Below, piece after piece: positions 10,881 to 21,400 of a stretch of DNA of 25,845 nucleotides. The position numbers were made by a program, and so were the translations under genes. Positions within the stretch are counted from its first letter, which is position 1; each line of letters starts with the position of its first letter. The notes beneath the pieces were generated by a model, which was not told the DNA's origin, did not search any database, and worked only from the letters and a program-made list of their open reading frames with translations. This stretch comes from Basidiobolus ranarum (Eukaryota; Basidiobolomycota; Basidiobolomycetes; Basidiobolales). The DNA is taken from NCBI GenBank assembly GCA_040143965.1, contig JASJQH010000138.1:1-25845 (forward strand), read 5' to 3'.

Positions 10881-11685
10881 ATATACTTCAATAATATCTA
10901 TTTTATTAAATAGAGTAGGTTTATTGGACCAGACTCATGAAGAGCCAACAATAGGTGACCATTTCCAATCCAATCTAGCTTATTTGTAAGATCATTGTCC
11001 ATTCATGTCCATAAATTGTTATAGCAAGTCAACGTACCAGTCAAATTGCCACAATAGAAAGCCTTACGTGGAGAGATCTGTTAACTAGCAGAGTGAGTTG
11101 ACCTTGCCTATAAAGTATATCTGATCTAAACTAGAACCAATAGACAGGTTTCAGCATCAAAGCTAGTCGAAGAGATCAATACTAATACAAAAGAGAGTAG
11201 CACCATTGAACTCTAAAAAAATTGAAAAGTAACCGATTGGAAATTAGAGACTAAACTTTAAAATGGATAAACAATGGGAGAATCTAATATGAAAACCAGC
11301 AGAAATACTACGCAAGAATAGTGAGCATCAAACTGTAATAATGTCCAATTCGTACGCCAATTCGTTTCATTTTGAATGTAGGGCTAAGCTGAAACACATT
11401 TCTTATACTAAAATCTAGACTCTGTGACTATATCGAGTATTCAAATTCACTTTAGTAGGGCAGCAAATGAGTGTTTGTGGAGAGACAAACAAGTAGATAA
11501 TCAGGTTCTTACTAAGGGGAGATAGATGGTTAGCCCGAGCTGTGCATATTAGAGGTTTCCCTAATAGTCGTTGAAATACTTGCTTGTTACAGATCATGGC
11601 TTCATATAATGGCATTGAGGGACAGGGTTACTCAGTACTTGCGCATCTTACATCAGTAGAAAACTCTGTATTATAGCTGCTAACT
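10881..11685. other. Non-coding upstream flank of protease-homologue gene A
   Basis: No open frame with recognisable content. It presumably contains the gene A promoter, but I see no strong TATA box close to the start. Confidence 0.5.
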
Positions 11686-12642
11686 ATGAAGGGCATGTTA
11701 TGGATGATATCGATTTTTTCTTTGGTCATTCATGCGTCGACTGCTGGAAACATTACTCCTTTGGAGTTCATTGAGAATGGCAATCCTCGGACGTACAATG
11801 AAGTCCCCTATCTTGCCACTGTATATGAATTGAAATCAGGACTCTGTAGTGGAATCCTGATCAGCGAAAGTTGGGTGTTGACTACCCAGTATTGCCTTCA
11901 GACCTCGGTTGAAGATACCTCTTTGAAGGGACTTTATTCCACAAAGCTCTGGAGAGTGGAGGTTGGTAGAGATATCTTACAAATTCCTTATGAAGAAGAT
12001 ATTTTTGAGGTAAAGAGATTTATTCCCAGATATTCTTCCCTCATAAGCACGCAGAAATTGGTAAGTGACCAGTCTGCATGAAGCAATATTTTATTTCCCA
12101 CTCTGATGTATATCTAGAGTAATATAGTGTTGATAGAGTTGGTGGGCAAAGTGAACACAACCAGAGTACCCAAGTTTGCCTCCATTGGTCATACAGACCT
12201 CCAAGTAGGAGATCAATTAGAGGCAACAGGCGTGGGGAATCCTGAAGATAGTGATGATGCTACTAACTTTACTTCCATCTCGGTCACCATTCAAGAGCCA
12301 AGCGCTTGTCGATTGCTTCATTGGAGGGAGATTGAGTTAAAAGACAGTCCATTATTGTGTGGAAAATTCAAAGCGGGGCAGACCGTAAATGCTGGTGACC
12401 CTGGTGGTCCATTGTATCAACGTCTAAACGATAACCAAGCAAAAGTGTATGGCCTCATTACTGGTGATTCTTCTCATGATCCTAACTTTTTCTCATTCGT
12501 TAACCTCGAATATCATATCAACTGGATTGCTCACACAACTGGTATATCAAAAGAAACTCTCCGGCTGTCTAGCTCTCACCGATTCACAGTCAACTATACT
12601 TTTGTCTTTATGATACTCCTAATTCTAGCTATCTTATATTAA
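11686..12642 (+). CDS. Gene A: secreted trypsin-like serine protease homologue, predicted catalytically inactive
   Basis: Exons 11686-12060 and 12118-12642, separated by a 57-base GT-AG intron, encode 299 residues of the trypsin (S1) fold. A signal peptide covers about residues 1-20. Cys54 and Cys70 are placed like the trypsin Cys42-Cys58 pair around SGILISESWVLTTQYC. The catalytic His of TAAHC is Tyr69; the Asp of NDIAL is Asn127 (SNIVLIEL); the Ser of GDSGGPL is Pro220 (AGDPGGPL). All three triad residues are thus replaced while the surrounding fold motifs survive. Cys189 and Cys206 match a further conserved disulfide. There is no IVGG-like activation end. The hydrophobic C-terminus after a polar spacer (YTFVFMILLILAILY) suggests a GPI-attachment or membrane tail. 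A possible role is as a surface binding or decoy protein; this is inference. It converges with gene B, 179 bases between stops. Confidence 0.88.
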
Positions 12643-12797
12643 GATTACTTGCGATCACTATATCTTCGAGTTTATTACTTAATTATAAAAGCAAAGATGT
12701 CCTTCACCCATCGGTTTACAGTTGTCAATTTATTGACAATAAGGGAAATATTCTCACTTGTAAACAAGCAAGAGAATGCATTGGATGTAGTTAAAGC

Positions 12798-12803
12798 TTT
12801 ATT
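12798..12803 (-). terminator. Candidate polyadenylation signal for gene B
   Basis: The minus strand reads AATAAA about 20 bases past the gene B stop codon, a usual distance for a fungal 3' end. Confidence 0.4.
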
Positions 12804-12821
12804 GGTGTATGTATGTGTTAA

Positions 12822-13691
12822 TCATGCTAGCCACAGGATATTAAGTAACATTATTATGAGGAATAAATAGGAATTGGAGCGATGAATGTCAGCAATATTT
12901 ACCGGCTCAAGGCCACGAGAGCTGGGTAAAAAGAGACCTGTCAAGTTAGTAGTATTTTCAATAAAGCTCTTCGCGGAATATAAGCTGGAGAACTGATACG
13001 CTTGCGCTTTATCAAAACAGTATTGTTCTGTCCAACCCACCAAGTCCAAAAACAGTCCATAGACAACAACTGTATTGTTTTCATTTCTAAACAATGTTGC
13101 TCCAAAATCGTCTTCACAAAGAGGCTGTTCCTGATCGACTCTAACAACAACCACATCAGTGAAAGCATACTCGAGTGAATAGTAGATATCACCAATTACA
13201 CCACTATTCCAAAGGGGCACAGTCGTAACCGTAGTATCTTTCTTATTGCTTTTAACTCCCCAGGAGGCAACTCGCAGAGAAGATCCTTTTTCAAGGACTT
13301 GATGATCTCCAATTTTGATAGCTGGAAATGTGATGTTGGAGTTTGATTGAATTTCTATTAGTGCAAAGTCGGTAGCGGGACAATTAGGTTCACATATTGT
13401 ACTGTCAAAATCTTCTGTATAATCCGAATGAACTATTATCCGTAGAGGTATGAAACTATTTCCCTCGACGAGTATTTTTGCATCTGTGCGATTGGGCAGA
13501 GCTAGTCCTTCTTCAATTACACATGACGCTAAAGTAATGATCCATTTTTCATGAATTCTAACACCACTGCAGATTGAAGGCTCTTTCATTCTTGCGGAGA
13601 AGAAAAGCTCTCCCGGGCTTCCTTTTCGACCATTCAAGATGCCTAACGCAATTGTCGCAAACATCAACAAATCGACTACGAAAATGAGCAT
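12822..13691 (-). CDS. Gene B: secreted trypsin-like homologue, predicted inactive, with GPI-type tail
   Basis: A single exon of 289 residues. Residues 1-17 form a signal peptide (MLIFVVDLLMFATIALG). The trypsin fold is shown by CSGVRIHEKWIITLASC, where the catalytic His is Ser56 and Cys41/Cys57 form the usual pair. TDFALIEI retains the catalytic Asp (Asp108). CEDDFGATL stands where trypsins have CxGDSGGPL, so the nucleophile is Phe196. Two of three triad residues and the oxyanion-hole glycines are lost. Several N-glycosylation sequons are present (NRT, NIT, NTT, NLT). The C-terminus, a small polar stretch then YLFLIIMLLNILWLA, looks like a GPI signal. It belongs to a different subfamily from gene A: it has no intron, and the inactivating residues differ. 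It is open over its whole length, so it appears to be kept as a protein. Confidence 0.87.
   Translation of the reverse strand: MLIFVVDLLMFATIALGILNGRKGSPGELFFSARMKEPSICSGVRIHEKWIITLASCVIEEGLALPNRTDAKILVEGNSFIPLRIIVHSDYTEDFDSTICEPNCPATDFALIEIQSNSNITFPAIKIGDHQVLEKGSSLRVASWGVKSNKKDTTVTTVPLWNSGVIGDIYYSLEYAFTDVVVVRVDQEQPLCEDDFGATLFRNENNTVVVYGLFLDLVGWTEQYCFDKAQAYQFSSLYSAKSFIENTTNLTGLFLPSSRGLEPVNIADIHRSNSYLFLIIMLLNILWLA
12862..12867 (+). terminator. Candidate polyadenylation signal for gene A, inside the gene B coding region
   Basis: AATAAA on the plus strand about 220 bases past the gene A stop. If used, the A and B transcripts overlap at their 3' ends. Confidence 0.25.
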
Positions 13692-13742
13692 GGTAAAAAC
13701 GGGGTGTTCGGTTACAGTGACCTGTGATGATAACGAATACTG

Positions 13743-13750
13743 CTTTTATA
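13743..13750 (-). promoter_or_regulatory. Candidate TATA box for gene B
   Basis: The minus strand reads TTATAAAAGCA about 55 bases upstream of the gene B ATG, a close match to TATAAAAG. Confidence 0.45.
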
Positions 13751-15187
13751 ACGAGCCCAAATTATTCTAGATACATTAAATGTAATGTGTGAGACATCTC
13801 TACAATGATGGATAATTTAAGCCGCAACCTACCTCGAAGAACCTCAAATCGCTAAATGATAGATATTACTGATGTTTTAGCCCCAACAGGAATGCTCCTT
13901 TATCCAGAGATTACCCCTATGTGGTGGGGAAACATTCTTTCCTCCGACTCCACCCTGTCATTACCAGGGTGAATTCATGGCCATTGCAAAGCTCTCATTG
14001 AATTCTGTATTTCGTGTCAAATATCGCCTGCTTGAAAAATGATTTGTGACTAATAAGAAGAAAACAGGCTATTATACTCCAAACAAAAATGGATGATTTG
14101 AATGTCAATAGGCGGTGTATATGGATGAAGCATTATCATGGAGAAGCAATGATACTCACTTGGCTTATCATTATGGCGTATTACAATCGCATTAGCAAGT
14201 TCATGATTTCCTTTTTTACATCCATCCAGATTTTACTTCCCCATTTGACGGTATATTTCAGCCTGGGATAGGTGTCTATCTTAGTTCTATCTTCTTGATC
14301 TACTGAAAGAAGAGTCATGTGCTGAAAGGCTGCTATTTGAAGATCGATCAAGCTTAGCCCGACGTTAACTCTGAAATTTTACTATGACCAACTAACAAGT
14401 GTTGCTGAGAAGCGGGAAGGTTGTAAGATGTTGACACAACATATTACCTAGTACAAATGATGTGAGTCTTTGATGCAAAAATGAATGATATATTCAGTTA
14501 TTCGGACTGATGAGGTTAGAGTTCGGATTTATCCAGTTCATTTGTTCTGACCTTCACATCTGAGTAAATAGAGTATGAAGTAGTACTCAGTAAGGGATTC
14601 CTACATAATTTTCGGTGATAACATTGGTTCAATACAGTTATAATGAACTAGTAAGATTATTACATGCCATGTGTGGCTCTCACTGATAATTATGTATTGA
14701 AATCATGCCAAGTAGGTGCTTGATGCATTTCAATAATAAACACTTGCAATGATAGTAAGTTGTTATTAGATCTAATGTTCTAATCTGAAATCCTTATAAA
14801 GAGGGAAAGATGTATGAACCACTGACAATATTCCACTGCAAGTAGAATCTGCATGGAGTTAAGCTCAAAAGCTTATTTCAGGAACAAAAAACAATCTGTC
14901 CTCCATTATTACATGTCAAATAGAACATAAATAATTTAAGCAGAGTAACTAATCAATTATACCTATTCCAGGGGTAACTCTGAAGTCAATGCGCTGACTT
15001 CGTAGGCTATAACTACTCTGGAATCTAGATCAGGAGATTTTATCAGACACATGATTCATCCCTGCATTCTCTTATTGAAGTGTAATAGAGATAGCCTCGT
15101 TTCACCTGATCTCTAACTTCGAGCTTTAATATAAACATTCGATTTCAGCCCTAAGTTTCTACTATTGACTAATCCCTGGTAATTACA
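13751..15187. other. Non-coding spacer between the two protease-homologue pairs
   Basis: No supported gene. The segment around 15010-15060 resembles 17185-17235 (shared AATCTAGATCA-GAGATTT-ATCAGA), so the duplication that produced the paralogues probably extended into upstream flank. The rest shows nothing I can name. Confidence 0.5.
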
Positions 15188-15420
15188 GTATTGGAGTTCA
15201 TCGGCAATGGAACGCTGTCTGTATGACGCTGGACATGTCTTGACCTAGTAAATAAATTAGGATCAGGTATTGCAGTGTAGTATTGGTTAGCGGAAGTTGG
15301 ATGTTGGCTACATAATTATGGCCACGTATGACTTTATGATTGCGATTAGTTTCTCTTGGTAATTCCATCATTAGAGGAATATTGAGCTAAAAGATAGTCC
15401 AACTCCAAGTTTAATCTAAT
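15188..15420 (+). pseudogene. A': degraded copy of gene A
   Basis: Fragments align with gene A in order and strand. TATTGGAGTTCATCGGCAATGG matches the start of the mature region. GGATGTTGGCTACATAATTATGGCC matches the codons around the former catalytic His. AGAGGAATATTGAGCTAAAAGATAGTCC matches exon 2 upstream of the former Ser loop. About 400 bases of the middle, including the intron, are gone, and the remaining frames carry stops. It keeps the same convergent placement to gene C as A has to B, which identifies it as one half of a duplicated pair. Confidence 0.7.
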
Positions 15421-15434
15421 TATTACAACATTGC

Positions 15435-15640
15435 TGTCCTTCACTTGTCGGTTTACAGTTGTCAATTTATTAGTAATAAAGCCAATGCTTTAGTCACTTT
15501 TAACCAAGAAAGCATATGCATCGAATGTAGTGAAAACATCAAACATGTATGTTAATCACATTGACCGCAAGATATTAAGTAACATTATTATGAGGAATAA
15601 ACAGGAATTGGAGCGATGAATGCCAGAAATATTTACCGGG
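15435..15640. repeat. Duplicated 3' flank shared with 12699-12900
   Basis: The stretch from TGTCCTTCAC through TCGGTTTACAGTTGTCAATT to ATTATGAGGAATAAA and GGAATTGGAGCGATGAATG closely matches the A-B intergenic spacer and the 3' end of gene B. It demonstrates a segmental duplication of the tail-to-tail A-B unit rather than two separate gene duplications. Confidence 0.8.
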
Positions 15641-16498
15641 CCAAGACCACGAAAGCTGGGTAAAGAGAGACCTGTCAAGCTGGTAGATGTCTCAATAAAG
15701 CTCCTGATAGAATAAAAACTTGCAAATAGATGAGCTTTAGAGTCTCTACAGTACAACGTTGAATTACTGATATCAGTAAAATACAACCCATAGACAATTA
15801 TTTTAGCATTCTTAGTTTTATATAATATAGCTCCTCTATCGTCTTTACACAAGAACTGCCCATTCCCTTTAACAACGACCATATCAGATATAGGGAACAC
15901 ATTGGCGTAATATAAATCGCCAATGACGGTAGTGCCCCACTGTGGAGCCGTGGCAACTGTATAATTGTTGGAGCTTTCCATAGCTCCCCAAAAAGTGATT
16001 CGCCATGAATCTCCTTTTTGTAGGGTCATACTGTCTCCTATTTGAACAGTTGGAAAGGTGGTACCCGAGTCTGATTGAATCTTTATCAACGCAAAATCGG
16101 TAACGGGGCAACTAGATGAGCATTCTGCTGTACTCGAATTACTCCGGTAATTTGGGTGGATTACTATCTGTGTGAGTGTGGAGCTCTTCGTTTCTGATAT
16201 CATTTTTGTCTTTGTGGGATCTAGTGGTGAAGTTGGATTATTTGAAAGTAAGCAGGATGCTGCTGTGATGAAATTTAAAATGAATGCATGGATATAAAAC
16301 GTAAATAACTGATTGTCCCAACGCTTGCGAAATAAATCCAGAACTGTATACCCCTCCCAGAAACTGTACTTTTGGATCGAATTAACCCACAGATTTCAAT
16401 ACCATCAATTGTCATGATTTAGTCGGAATACAATACGAATGTAGAAGAGCAGATAGCTCCTTCCCAGGATTATAAGGCAGTAGCATACAGCCAACCAT
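15556..16498 (-). pseudogene. Gene C: paralogue of gene B with rearranged or decayed N-terminus
   Basis: The frame from 16395 to the stop at 15556 is open, but its only ATG is at 16203, inside the domain. It reads ITAASC (catalytic His replaced by Ser), PVTDFALIKIQ (Asp kept), then CKDDRGAIL (Ser replaced by Arg), and ends with the B-like tail CLFLIIMLLNIL, probably a GPI signal. Upstream of ITAASC the open frame no longer resembles gene B apart from IHAF, and the first Cys of the 42-58 pair is absent. In another frame, 16498-16412 reads MVGCMLLPYNPGKELSALLH, which loosely matches the N-terminus of gene B around SPGELFFSA. The N-terminal part is therefore broken, or split by an unrecognised intron. 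The well-kept C-terminal two thirds suggest recent loss, or expression from a new 5' exon. Confidence 0.65.
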
Positions 16499-16624
16499 GG
16501 AGGTTAGTACATTCAAATGCCTTCCAACCCTTGCAGATCAAAACCATAGCTCAACACGCATCCTTAAAATGCCAACTTCAAATATAAAAGAAAGGAAATA
16601 TTGGCCTGCGCATAGAGTGACTAG

Positions 16625-17184
16625 CTTTTAATGTGGTGGATCATAGGTTTTCCGAATAACTTTTGCTAGTAGGTCATAGAAGTTTACATGCTGAGGATTA
16701 TCACCCTTTAGGAAGAAACTAGCACTGTTTTTATTCGTCTCGACCCGGTTATCACCACTACCAAAACTTTCCTTAAATATTTCTCTACAGATTAAAAAAC
16801 ATTTATGTCTCTTACGGTGGTTATAACCAGAGGTTTGGGTTCGCTATCTGGGGAATACTTGTAAAGAACTGTATGACGATGGTATCCACCAAATACCGAG
16901 ATAGGACTTCCTAAACTCACATTAGCACCCGAATGCTCAACATCTCCTTCTCACGTGGAAATATATAGTCCAAGATGTCGACAAATATGGAAGTATGACA
17001 TGAGGCTCATTGAATAGGAGGACAATGTGCTACAAGTTTTGAAGGGCTTCAATTTTAGAAAATCCGTAACAGAGCAACGGCTAGAAAGCGTAAATAAATG
17101 CATAGAGTAGAAGATATACGCTATAAATACTAGGAGCAATATACTAGCTACTTCCGTTTTAAGTGTGAGATTCTGGTGAGACAA
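16625..17184 (-). pseudogene. E: probable relic of another trypsin-like homologue
   Basis: Minus-strand frames contain, in order, a hydrophobic stretch, SSRCSVTDFLKLK (compare SSCPVTDFALIKI of gene C), GANVSLGSPISVFGGY (compare GSSLRVASWG of gene B) and SASFFLKGDNPQHVN, possibly the former nucleophile loop. The frame changes between these blocks, and no intron set restores a single reading frame by eye. The order and strand fit a B/C-type relative, but similarity is weak, so this is a tentative call. It is divergent from gene D. Confidence 0.35.
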
Positions 17185-17524
17185 GTGGCAATACTGAAAT
17201 CTAGATCATGAGATTTGATCAGATATTCACATTTTCTTTAGTGGTATGTAAACTAGAACTTGAGTAGCATGCAAGTATAAACTCTGGTACTTGTTAAGGC
17301 GAGATTGTAGTGATTTAAACCACAAAACTCAAGCTCATGTGGCTTGGATCGGAGTAAATGAATTTGATGACTGAGGCCTCATAGTTCTCGAAATCTCAGC
17401 CCGGATCAAGAAAATTGATGCTTTGATAAACATATGAATACTTATTTCGTTACCGTAGCCCAATATAACAGTCATAAAAGACAGAAAGTGTGATTCAATT
17501 CATATCTTGTGGCTCCCAATAAGG

Positions 17525-18421
17525 ATGAGAAGTATTTTCTGGATGACAGTGGCCTATTCTATGACTATTAACCCTTTGGAACTCATTACGAATGGTATGC
17601 AACGAGCGTATGAAGACATACCCTATCTTGTCACCGTACACAAGTTAGAGTCAGGGTATTGTAGTGGGGTATCGATCAGTGAGAGTTGGGTATTAACTAC
17701 TCAGTATTGCCTTCAAACTTCGGCTGAAGATGACTCTTTGACTGCAATTGATTCATCGAAAATGTAGAAAGTGGTGGTTGGTAAGATCCCCGTGTCCTTT
17801 CCTAATGAAGAGGATATCTTTGAAGTGAAAAAATTTGTTCCCCGGTATTCCTCTCTCATAAACGGTCAGAAATTGGTAAGAGGATAGTTTACTAGCGACA
17901 ACGTACTTGTTCTCATTCTTTGGCGTAATTAGAGTAATATCATATTGTTGAAGCTAGTAGGCAAAGTGAACAAAACCCAAGTGCCCATATTTGCTAGCCT
18001 TGGCCATAAGAGTCACAACATAGGGGACAGGCTGGAGGTGACAGGGCTGGGCGATTTTGTGACAACTAAATTTTCCTTCGTATCACTCACAATTCAAGAG
18101 CCGAATACTTGTCAATTCCTTCATTGGAGGGAGATCGAACTAAAAGACAGTTCTATGATATACGGCAAATTTGAACCAGGACAGAATGTAAGTGCTGGGG
18201 ACCCTGGTGGTCCATTGTATCAACGTCAGAATGATAACCAAGCAAAAGTGTATGGCCTCATTACTGGTGATTCCTCTCATGATCCTAACTTTTATTCATT
18301 CGTTAACCTTGAATATCATATCAACTGGATTGCTCACACAACTGGTATCGACCTAATAATTTGTCCGTACATTGTCTGTATCCTTCTGATCTTTGGTTAT
18401 GTTGGTTGGAACTATCAGTAA
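17525..18421 (+). pseudogene. Gene D: paralogue of gene A with one premature stop
   Basis: Exons 17525-17875 and 17933-18421 with a 57-base intron at exactly the same place as in gene A; full length would be 298 codons before the stop. The start ATG (MRSIFWMTVAYSMT) gives a shorter, weaker signal peptide than A. The triad positions read Tyr61 (TTQYC), Asn (SNIILLKL) and Pro (AGDPGGPL), the same changes as in A, so they predate the duplication. One codon, TAG at 17765-17767, stands where A has TGG (Trp); otherwise the frame is open to a hydrophobic C-terminal tail. The cysteine equivalent to Cys206 of A is Tyr, removing a conserved disulfide. It is either a young pseudogene, a polymorphic null allele, a read-through gene or a sequencing error. 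Confidence 0.75.
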
Positions 18422-21400
18422 TCAAGCACAAGATAAATCCATTTTTAAGCAAGTTGGTAGAGTGAAATATATACACAATAATAAGGCTATTTTCTTATCC
18501 AGAAATATCGTTTTTCGAGCAATAATTACGATTTCAGTTTTGAGTGTATGTTACTGGTAACTTCCTAATAAGCAGTCAGCATTGGCAAATTGCTCATGGA
18601 GCAATGATTCCAAATGTGCCATGTGTTTCTCGGGGCAAGCTTTCACTCCAGTAAGAAGGTGATACTGTCTCCATTGGAATAGTAGTGCCAAGTTATTATG
18701 TTATTAGCCATGGGTTAGCATTAAAACTACTTATCCAGCCCATTAATATTGAATTGTCGACTCTACTATTGGGCCAGTCATATACACAAGCACTCATAAC
18801 TGATTCACTTTTTTTGCATGCATTTTTCTAAGTAACAGTTTTTGATGTCAAAAAGTGACTCCACCATTCCTTATGATGCTATATTCATATGTATTCAGTA
18901 TTATCTGTGAATCAGCTTTGAACCCACCGTTTTTTAAATTTTGTTTTTGCCAGTAATGATCTTTAGCTCTCCCCGCCATTAGAAGTGGTTATATATGATG
19001 TCCAAACATGATTATGCCTATGTCAAAGTACTGAATTTTGAAGTTCTATGTCTATATATGTTGAGAAAGCCTCCCATTGCTCTCAAAGCTTCTGGAACTC
19101 TGTTTCCTCTGTGATAAACCTGATAATAGTATTTTTTTATAGTTCTCTACTAGTATAAGGAAATATAATGCCAAAGATATATTTAGGTTAAAAATGTCAT
19201 TTTAAGAGGTGCGCTCATGGTCATTAAATTAGCAATAAACTCCAGAATAGACCTTCATATAGCTTACTCATATCAATTCTGGATAGCTAGATGCTCTTTG
19301 TAGCTTTTTGAAGCTTGAGAAGACGTCAAGTTCATTTGGCTTGTGATACCAGAAGGAAAGTAACCTTGTAATTGCTTGTACAAATTGTATACCGTCAAAT
19401 GACAATTACCATAATACTCGCCATGTATCCATAAGATACAAGTAGTTATTAAGTATTAGCATGCATACCTGAGTTCTTTATAAAAACTCTACAGATCTCA
19501 GATATGTAATACGTATAATTGTGGCTATAAGAGAAGCTGAATAAGTCTCCTACAATTGTCATTTCTGATCATGTCAATTTTTTCATTCACAGTAAGTAGA
19601 CTAAAAGGATTTCTATAGAAGTCATTTTGAGTAAATGGAATGCTGACAAACATCATCTTTTTTATACTTTTTGAAAAATAACAAGTTGAACCATGGAGTG
19701 AATAGAGAGATATTTTGAATTGAAAACTGCATGCAAAAAAGAAATCAGTTATGAGTGCTAATGTAGATTGAAATACCCAAATATTTACGTATTATGCCTA
19801 GCATATTTAACATTTATTTACTGAACACTGATGTCAAAGCTAACACTTGCGTACCTTGGAAGTGTGGAGCAAAAATAAAATTTTCAAATATTTCCAAAAC
19901 TCCCCACGCTTTCACTCCAACTTTCTTAGTACTCTGTTGATATTTTTAATTTCCAAGTATTGATACCTATTTCAAGTCAACACTCTTCCAATTAAACACT
20001 TCCAATTCATCCCGGATATTTGCAAATAAAATAAATACATCTGTTGTTGTACAAGATATCTTTCACAGTATTTGGCAACTAAAGTTGATGAAGTAGATAA
20101 GATTGTTTTGATTCGTGCATTGAGCGCTACTATTATAGATGCTTACATCTTTATAGTTCTTGGCCACTTTCAACAATGTTATTTCTGATGGGACGATAGC
20201 AGGTGGCATCTCTCTGAACTCCACCAATACGCTGGCAAATAAAGTTGTAACATCTTGGAAAATATAACATCATGCCACATAACTGATTCGCTTTTGTAGT
20301 CAAATATGAAAATTTAATAGCTCTACTCATAAGAAAAGCAAGCCTAAAATAGTACATGTTCATTAATCTCCAGAAATATGATCATACTTGATTTGTGATG
20401 ATTGTGCTACCCGCGCATTCGTTTTGAAAGCAACTTTATTTTCATTACACCCGCTTTGATACTATGTATTGTTTTCCTCTACTCGATATCTAGGTCTATT
20501 TTTGGCTAGTGTCTCGCAATACCCCATTGATATTGTATACCATTCTATTACTACTTGATCCCAAAGGTTATGAACTAAACTCACTTGTTCTCTTTGCTTT
20601 AGACACATCTCTCCCTTTAACATAGATATCTAGGGATTTATCTAATTGTTGTTGAGGATAACTAAAAGGTACAGTTTAACAATTCTACACCGCTATGTAT
20701 TCAATGTATATCAATATGGCCAATAAAGTCGAGACTAACTCAATTCAAGTAATTTTGCTCCTGTATATGGATCTAATGGCAGATGGTTTCTGGTTCAATA
20801 GAGTTATTGCAAGCAAAAATCGTTAATCTCATTAGGCCAGATTGTTAGGTAGTATTTGTCTTCAATAATATGCATTCGATCTCTCATATGCTAGACTTTT
20901 ATCTCGGAAATTGAATTTTTTTTCTTTGCTCCCATTCAATCTTGATTAGAATGCCTCTTAATAGTGATGCTAACTGAGCTTCTTAGTATATTTCTTTCAC
21001 TATTGTTTTTATAGAATTTTGTATCAATCTGAACATATCATAACCATTGTCAGGGAAGTATTGAGTGCAATTTAATTTCTCCGGTTGTGAAACCTTGCTT
21101 CGAATACTCTCCTACTTTGTTGGCGAGTATTCAGATCCTAGATACCACACTTGAATGTAGGAGAATTGTGGAGTAGTGGGGGAATGGCGTGCTTATCAGG
21201 AATAGCAATATAAATATTAGAATAGCTGAAACTAATTGATACTAATGTCAATAATGTTACCCATACTTTATTTTCAGGGGTAGTTATTCGAAACACATCC
21301 AAAGTACGTTTTAAGGTGACTGTCTTTTGATCTATTGATTATGGCAACATCTTTAGATGCACAGGAAATGAATCAGTTATGTAAGAATGTATTATTGACG

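Noticed and set aside
12127-12642. Second exon of gene A as a separate gene
   Set aside because: Its frame continues from exon 1 through a GT-AG intron and completes the trypsin fold; the same exon structure recurs in gene D.
18650-18690. Further minus-strand relic of gene C, from a GGAGACAGTAT match
   Set aside because: Similarity is only about 25 bases and does not extend on either side.
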